From contig OMVI01000097.1 in NCBI GenBank assembly GCA_900314455.1, forward strand, positions 1-32,536: a DNA stretch of 32,536 nt, written 5' to 3'. Source of the DNA: an uncultured Prevotella sp. (GTDB taxonomy: Bacteria; Bacteroidota; Bacteroidia; Bacteroidales; Bacteroidaceae). Positions 28,447 to 32,536 of this stretch are shown here, one piece after another (within the stretch, counting starts at the first letter, position 1; each line of letters begins with the position of its first letter). The notes below the pieces were generated by a model that was given only the letters and a program-made list of their open reading frames with translations, had not been told where the DNA came from and ran no database searches. The position numbers and the translations under genes are program-made.

Positions 28447-30552
28447 CTACCTGTTTCCAATAACAAACTTCTTTCCGCTGCGGATATAGAGGCCGGCAGG
28501 GAGGCGCGTGGCATCCTTTCCCACGCAAATTCCGCCTAAAGTGTATATTCTGTCGTCGACGACGGCATCGCCAAGCACTTCCTCTATGCCCGCAGCGGCT
28601 TTTTTCAGCACTAGCTGAATGCCTGCGGCGGCATCTATCTGACCGTAACCGTAATTGTTGTTAGGGTAAGACAGCGATGCGTCATAGTGCGTACAGCTCT
28701 TCGAGAATATTTCGATACAGTCCTGCGGAGTCAACTTCGGATATGCCTGAAGCCACAAAGCAATGACGCCCGCCACAACCGGCGACGACATGGACGTACC
28801 CGACATTGCTGTCCAACCATACAGGCGGTCGTTGTAAGTGAACCTACGGACATCGTTCCGGAGTACATCGGCATCGGGGCGGTTTGCCTCAAAGAAACTG
28901 CTTACCGACGAAATGATATTCTGTCCGGGAGCGAGGACATCGGGCTTAATACGCTCGTCGAACGTAGGACCAACGCTCGACGTTCCCATCCATACACCGT
29001 TGGCAAAGCCCCAGCCCCAATTATACATCCTGTCGCCTTTGTAATCATAGAGATACTGACGATAGCCAGAGGAGCCAACGCTGATGACGCACGGTGCGCT
29101 TCCCGGCGAATTGACACCATAGTGGTCGTCGCCGACATCCGTTACGGTACCGTTGTCGGCATTAGTCAGCGTACAATTGGCTGGGAATAAATCAATCGTC
29201 TGCCCGTCACCGATAAGTATCACGTCCAGTTTCCAACCTCCGTCACGCAGCGCCGAGTCGCGTTCTATCTGCCAGTCGCATATCATGTCCGAGGCATCAT
29301 AGCACGAAGTGTAAGCCGAAGCAGTAATGGGACAGAAGAAATTGGCGCCCCGCAACGTATCCGTCAATGTAGAATCGGGAGCGGCAAGGACATCAGCGAA
29401 AGAGATATCTCTTGTTATTTCCGTGCTGCCGGAGTACCTGCGGAACCTCAACGTGAAATTCTTAGCCTTTGTGCGGGTAGTGACAACCATCGGACCGGGC
29501 AGGACATTGACACCGATTGCTGCCGAATGCTCATCCGAACGCTTGACGGCATGGGTGATATAGTGCCCCGTGTTGCCTGCCGAAGATACGATGATGTGTC
29601 CCGGACCGGTAAGCGAGTCGAGCATTTCGTAGTACAACTGGTCGTCGCCACGGAAGTCCATGCCGGACCCTTCGCTGAAGTTTATGACGCAAGGCTTCCC
29701 CACTCTGTCGGCATAATCGAAGATATACTTGAATCCGAGGGCGTCGAGGGCGTACGTGTACTTATAGTAATCCTTCGGGGCAATGATACTGCGGTCGTCG
29801 GATGTAGCATTGCAGACGAGACAGATGTCGGCATCAGGAGCTATGCCACGGTACGGCGAGACGACTCCCCGACCCTCTGCGCCACTGCCGGCGGCAATGC
29901 CTGCGGTGTGGGTTCCATGTGTCTGGATGAGTCCGTCACGAGGATGTCCGACCTCAAGGAGCGCCTTCTGACCGACATAGTCGCGTCCGACGGGCATGGT
30001 TGTGTTCAGAGTGTCATACGAAAGTTGGTCCCACATTGCCTTGATGCGGTACGTCGACAAGTCGGACGACCAGAATGTCGGGTGCGTGAGGTCGAATCCG
30101 ATGTCCTGAACACCCACTACGACGCCCTTGCCGGTGAACTTCTGCGGAAGATTGACACCCTCATTGACGGGGACGGAGTTGACTATTATACCCGTAGTGT
30201 CCATATGAACCGACGCAACTCTATTGGCCTCAATGCGACAGACACGGTTGTCGAGCGACAGACTGCCTATCTGAGAAACCGGAATCTCGGCTATAAACAG
30301 ACTGCCATAGCGTGCCAGGACACGGCAGCCATGCTCCTCCAACGCATAGTCGCTGTCAGTCAGTTTCACAAAGGCAATCATCTTGGATGCGCCTTTGGCC
30401 CTAACTCTGCTGCCAAGAGTGCCCGACTGTGCCTCACGGCATGCCTGCCGTACCATCGACGACATTTTATAATAGGCCGGACGCTGAGCGTAAGCCATCG
30501 CAGAAGATAGCAACAGAGTTATAATCGCTAAGAGGAACTTGTGTTGTCGCAT
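28447..30552 (-). CDS. Secreted subtilisin-like (S8) serine protease with T9SS-type tail
   Basis: The 701-residue precursor has a signal peptide (1-22, ending AMAYA) and a prodomain-like region (about 24-135). The S8 catalytic domain has the triad Asp150 (VGVQDIGFDLTHP), His212 (THGTHTAGIAAG) and Ser587 (SGTSMSSPVVAG), with oxyanion Asn327 in SSAGNTG. An insert of about 180 residues between Asn327 and the serine motif is probably a beta-sandwich. The last 35 residues (IYTLGGICVGKDATRLPAGL and YIRSGKKFV) resemble a short type-A T9SS sorting signal, as in the LRR protein. It is probably an exported or surface protease for protein degradation or processing. No consensus promoter is seen upstream. 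Confidence 0.92.
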   Translation of the reverse strand: MRQHKFLLAIITLLLSSAMAYAQRPAYYKMSSMVRQACREAQSGTLGSRVRAKGASKMIAFVKLTDSDYALEEHGCRVLARYGSLFIAEIPVSQIGSLSLDNRVCRIEANRVASVHMDTTGIIVNSVPVNEGVNLPQKFTGKGVVVGVQDIGFDLTHPTFWSSDLSTYRIKAMWDQLSYDTLNTTMPVGRDYVGQKALLEVGHPRDGLIQTHGTHTAGIAAGSGAEGRGVVSPYRGIAPDADICLVCNATSDDRSIIAPKDYYKYTYALDALGFKYIFDYADRVGKPCVINFSEGSGMDFRGDDQLYYEMLDSLTGPGHIIVSSAGNTGHYITHAVKRSDEHSAAIGVNVLPGPMVVTTRTKAKNFTLRFRRYSGSTEITRDISFADVLAAPDSTLTDTLRGANFFCPITASAYTSCYDASDMICDWQIERDSALRDGGWKLDVILIGDGQTIDLFPANCTLTNADNGTVTDVGDDHYGVNSPGSAPCVISVGSSGYRQYLYDYKGDRMYNWGWGFANGVWMGTSSVGPTFDERIKPDVLAPGQNIISSVSSFFEANRPDADVLRNDVRRFTYNDRLYGWTAMSGTSMSSPVVAGVIALWLQAYPKLTPQDCIEIFSKSCTHYDASLSYPNNNYGYGQIDAAAGIQLVLKKAAAGIEEVLGDAVVDDRIYTLGGICVGKDATRLPAGLYIRSGKKFVIGNR

Positions 30553-30610
30553 ATATTTTCCCGTTTTATTTGTCTCACCCGAATATTCAAGAGATTATTG
30601 AAAACAATTA

Positions 30611-30632
30611 GGGGCGGGCACAAGCCCACCCC
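30611..30632 (-). terminator. GC-rich hairpin between kdgK-like and protease genes
   Basis: GGGGCGGGC and GCCCACCCC pair with one mismatch around ACAA. On the minus strand the tail is TAATTGTTTTC, a weak T run. It may end the kinase transcript, whose stop is at 30697. Confidence 0.45.
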
Positions 30633-30696
30633 CATCGAATAGTTATCAGTCAAGTGGATGTTTCAAATGATTCTATCAGACTTCCACACCTAAAGC

Positions 30697-31752
30697 TTAT
30701 TGCAGCTCTGCGTAGACCTTGAAGTCTTCGTTGTCGCCGGTCATGAGACGGTTGATTTCCTCCTCAGTGACAAGGTTGAAGTCGCCGACAACATTGTTCT
30801 TCATTGCCGATGCTGCAAGCGAGAAGTCGAGGCAGTGCTGGTTGTCGTCGCCCCAATGCGTGTAGGCATGGAGGTAAGCGGCAATGAACGCGTCGCCGAC
30901 ACCCATCGGGTCGATGACAGGATTGATGTCGTAGATGCGGGTATGATAGAGTTTGCCCTCGGCAAAGACGAAGCCCGTCAGCGTGTGGTGGTTCGAACTG
31001 ATTTGGTTGCGGACAGCCATGACGAACTTCTTGCAGCGAGGATACATTCTGGCAACTTTGCGGAAGTATAGCTCAAAGGCATCGAGGTCGAGCTCATAGT
31101 TCTCGTCGGTAGCCGTGAAAGGCACACGTGGCAGACCGGAAATCTTCTCGAATTCGCCCTGGTCGCCGAAGATTATGTCGGCAAACTGGCATAAATCGGG
31201 AAGGACATCCTCAGCGCGCACACCGTAGTTCCAAAGGTTCTTGCGGTAGTTGATATCGAAGCTGACGAGCACTCCCTTGCGCTTAGCCTCGTGAATGCCT
31301 GCGAATGTTGTCCAGAAGGCGCTGTTGCTGACACCGGTGGATATTCCGCTGGTGTGGAAAATGAAGGCATCGTCGAGGATACTAGCCCAGTCGACCATCT
31401 GCGGCTCTATGGAATAGAATGCCGAATCACTTCTATCGTAGACGACACTAGAGTTTCTCATCGCGGCAGCTTCCTCGAAATAGTAGGTTCCGAGGCGCTT
31501 TCCGCCACGTACTACATGGTCGGTCGACACGTTATATTCGTTCAGGCGCAGACAGGCGTTGCGTCCGACGGGATTATCCGGTACGCGGGTGATGTATTCA
31601 ACGTTATCGCCGAGTGTCGCAAGCGATACGGATACGTTTGCCTCCGAGCCTCCGTAGTTCTCTCTATACATGTGGCTCTGGCACAGACGATAGCGGTTTG
31701 GTCTGGAGAAACGAAGCATTATTTCTCCAAAAGTAACGATTTTGTCCTTCAT
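30697..31752 (-). CDS. kdgK: PfkB-family sugar kinase, 2-keto-3-deoxygluconate kinase (KdgK) type
   Basis: The 351-residue protein begins with the KdgK-like TFGEIMLRFSRPNRYRLCQS and GGSEANVSVSLATLGDNVEY. The middle has VSFDINYRKNLW, and the ATP/anion-hole signature is DPMGVGDAFIAAYLHAY with catalytic Asp287. FDINYRKNLW and GEIMLR are typical of KDG kinases of hexuronate degradation, which make 2-keto-3-deoxy-6-phosphogluconate. At 351 residues it is slightly longer than E. coli KdgK. No KDPG aldolase gene is in the window, so the pathway assignment rests on the family only. It has its own perfect promoter (31779-31809, leader about 20 nt) and a weak terminator hairpin, and seems to be monocistronic. 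Confidence 0.85.
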   Translation of the reverse strand: MKDKIVTFGEIMLRFSRPNRYRLCQSHMYRENYGGSEANVSVSLATLGDNVEYITRVPDNPVGRNACLRLNEYNVSTDHVVRGGKRLGTYYFEEAAAMRNSSVVYDRSDSAFYSIEPQMVDWASILDDAFIFHTSGISTGVSNSAFWTTFAGIHEAKRKGVLVSFDINYRKNLWNYGVRAEDVLPDLCQFADIIFGDQGEFEKISGLPRVPFTATDENYELDLDAFELYFRKVARMYPRCKKFVMAVRNQISSNHHTLTGFVFAEGKLYHTRIYDINPVIDPMGVGDAFIAAYLHAYTHWGDDNQHCLDFSLAASAMKNNVVGDFNLVTEEEINRLMTGDNEDFKVYAELQ

Positions 31753-31778
31753 ATTTAGTTCTAGTTTGTTTCTATTGG

Positions 31779-31809
31779 CAAAATTACAGAAAATAAGCGG
31801 AACTACAAA
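31779..31809 (-). promoter_or_regulatory. Promoter TTTG-N19-TAATTTTG of the kdgK-like gene
   Basis: On the minus strand TTTG (31809-31806) and TAATTTTG (31786-31779) have an exact 19-bp spacer. Predicted start near 31773. Confidence 0.85.
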
Positions 31810-31846
31810 GGAAAGTCGTTGTTTTTCACTCTGTTAATAATAAGAG

Positions 31847-32143
31847 TTATTCTGCTAGCCAGTTCTCGATTTGTATGCCTTCTATTCTTGACAAATGTGA
31901 ACGCTTACTCTTATTAATATTGTCTATAATCTCCTCAGCTGTCTCATCAACGGTCCATGCTCCACCGAATCTATCCAACATTTCCTTTGTGTATTCTTTG
32001 GATTTGGCACTCGAATCCGACTCATCCATCAATGAAGAAGACAGAAGAGTGATAATCTGGAGTTTTTCCTTGGGACTCAAAGTCTTGAGCTCATTCCAAT
32101 AGTAAGAAACCCCTTTGCCCGTGGAAGATGGTGAAGTCCTCAT
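31847..32143 (-). CDS. Small antitoxin-like protein without an adjacent toxin
   Basis: The 98-residue protein has a helical N-terminal half (LKTLSPKEKLQIITLLSSSLMD). Its C-terminal motif, FGGAWTVDETAEEIIDNINKSK, resembles the toxin-binding tail of Bacteroidetes antitoxins that pair with PIN or RelE-type toxins ('GxWxxDxxAEEIIxxI'). A toxin gene usually follows directly. Here the next 38 bp lead into the promoter of the kdgK-like gene, with no room for one, and none is seen upstream. It may be an orphan antitoxin or a relict of a lost pair. A TATATTTG -7 box lies at 32200-32207 (leader about 50 nt), without a clear -33. Confidence 0.65.
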   Translation of the reverse strand: MRTSPSSTGKGVSYYWNELKTLSPKEKLQIITLLSSSLMDESDSSAKSKEYTKEMLDRFGGAWTVDETAEEIIDNINKSKRSHLSRIEGIQIENWLAE

Positions 32144-32199
32144 ATCGCTATTATTCTTTACTTGGTGCCAATATAATTATTTTTCTGCTAACATCCAAG

Positions 32200-32207
32200 C
32201 AAATATA
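32200..32207 (-). promoter_or_regulatory. -7 box (TATATTTG) of the antitoxin-like gene
   Basis: Minus-strand match to TAnnTTTG; the -33 TTTG is not evident. Predicted start near 32194. Confidence 0.4.
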
Positions 32208-32369
32208 AAGAGATTTGCTGAAAATTCATTTGCATTCCTCATCAAACAGAAATGCAATTTATAGCAAACGAAAATGTCATTTTACCCAAACGGAAACATG
32301 AAAGATAACGAACGGGCAAGTAATTGATACCCAACGACATCACGAAACGTCATCTTTCGCGAGAAAAAA

Positions 32370-32425
32370 TAAATTAAAAATGGATCAAAAATAATTTATT
32401 TTTCAGGCAAAAATAAATTAAAAAC
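32370..32425. repeat. 22-bp AT-rich tandem repeat, locus 3
   Basis: Units AAAAATAAATTAAAAAT, AAAAATAATTTATTTTT (variant) and AAAAATAAATTAAAAA, each with about five or six extra bases, follow one another. The variant has its second A run turned into T's, as in the first unit at 3507. GAAAGCTTAGCTTTC, a perfect 6-bp-arm hairpin, follows at about 32432-32446. The stretch 32208-32369 before it shows no gene. Confidence 0.85.
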
Positions 32426-32502
32426 CAAAACGAAAGCTTAGCTTTCACATTCTGAAAGCTGGCAAATAATAATTGAAGAACTCAAAGAATATAATTCAAA
32501 AC

Positions 32503-32536
32503 CTCTCCAAGCCTCCCCCAAGGGGGGAGGCTTGGA
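32503..32536. repeat. Dispersed palindromic repeat (CTCTCCAAG type), copy 4, perfect palindrome
   Basis: TCCAAGCCTCCCCC (32506-32519) and GGGGGAGGCTTGGA (32523-32536) are perfect inverted copies around 3 nt. It runs to the end of the window, so the element may continue. The other copies (14048, 18927, 19257) keep only part of the second arm. Confidence 0.85.

Noticed and set aside
29527-30510. 327-codon open frame on the plus strand
   Set aside because: Antisense to the S8 protease, which has a full catalytic triad.

Overview
The window looks like chromosomal DNA from a Bacteroidetes bacterium, most likely Prevotella or a close relative. Supporting signs: promoters of the form TTTG-N19-TAnnTTTG that recur with identical spacing, few Shine-Dalgarno sites, proteins with C-terminal tails typical of type IX secretion (T9SS), an outer-membrane plug/barrel protein, lipid A/KDO enzymes (LpxH, KdsC), and blocks of short dispersed intergenic repeats. 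I see no phage, insertion sequence, CRISPR array or rRNA.

Layout. 1-54: 3' part of a tRNA-Pro with a terminator, then two small membrane-protein genes (one of 56 codons read directly from the bases). 722-5884 (+): an ECF sigma factor, a single-pass membrane protein that is probably its anti-sigma factor, an exported protein of unknown function, and a TonB-receptor-like outer-membrane beta-barrel protein with no SusD partner. 5938-9686 (-): a membrane-anchored triple helix-hairpin-helix protein and two tandem sodium:neurotransmitter-symporter paralogues. 9768-13309 (+): a VanZ-like protein and a 1003-residue leucine-rich-repeat protein built from two copies of the same module plus a T9SS tail. 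13399-14036 (-): a CYTH/triphosphate-tunnel protein coupled to a 46-residue membrane protein. 14206-17217 (-): release factor 2 and a long-chain acyl-CoA synthetase. 17400-17572 (-): a promoter-to-terminator interval without any ATG, a good candidate for an unannotated small RNA or attenuated leader. 17716-18828 (-): a DUF59 protein and LpxH. 18867-19770: a gene-free block of nested repeats. 19795-24439 (-): folP-cdaA, and an overlapping operon DUF2520 protein-kdsC-maf-acyltransferase. 24589-27924 (-): an ArgE-type deacylase, and a PfkB kinase with a FucP-type sugar transporter. 28058-28440: a hairpin and a doubtful gene remnant. 28447-31752 (-): a secreted subtilisin-like protease and a KdgK-type sugar kinase. 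31847-32143 (-): a lone antitoxin-like protein, then another repeat block ending in a palindrome.

Most of the window is housekeeping: translation termination, lipid A and KDO synthesis, folate, c-di-AMP, arginine, sugar uptake and phosphorylation. The least explained parts are the sigma/anti-sigma/exported protein/barrel locus, the candidate small RNA at 17400-17572, the 22-bp AT-rich tandem repeat found at three loci (at one of which it supplies the end of a reading frame), and the small membrane proteins. All functions are inferred from the sequence by eye; no database search was run.
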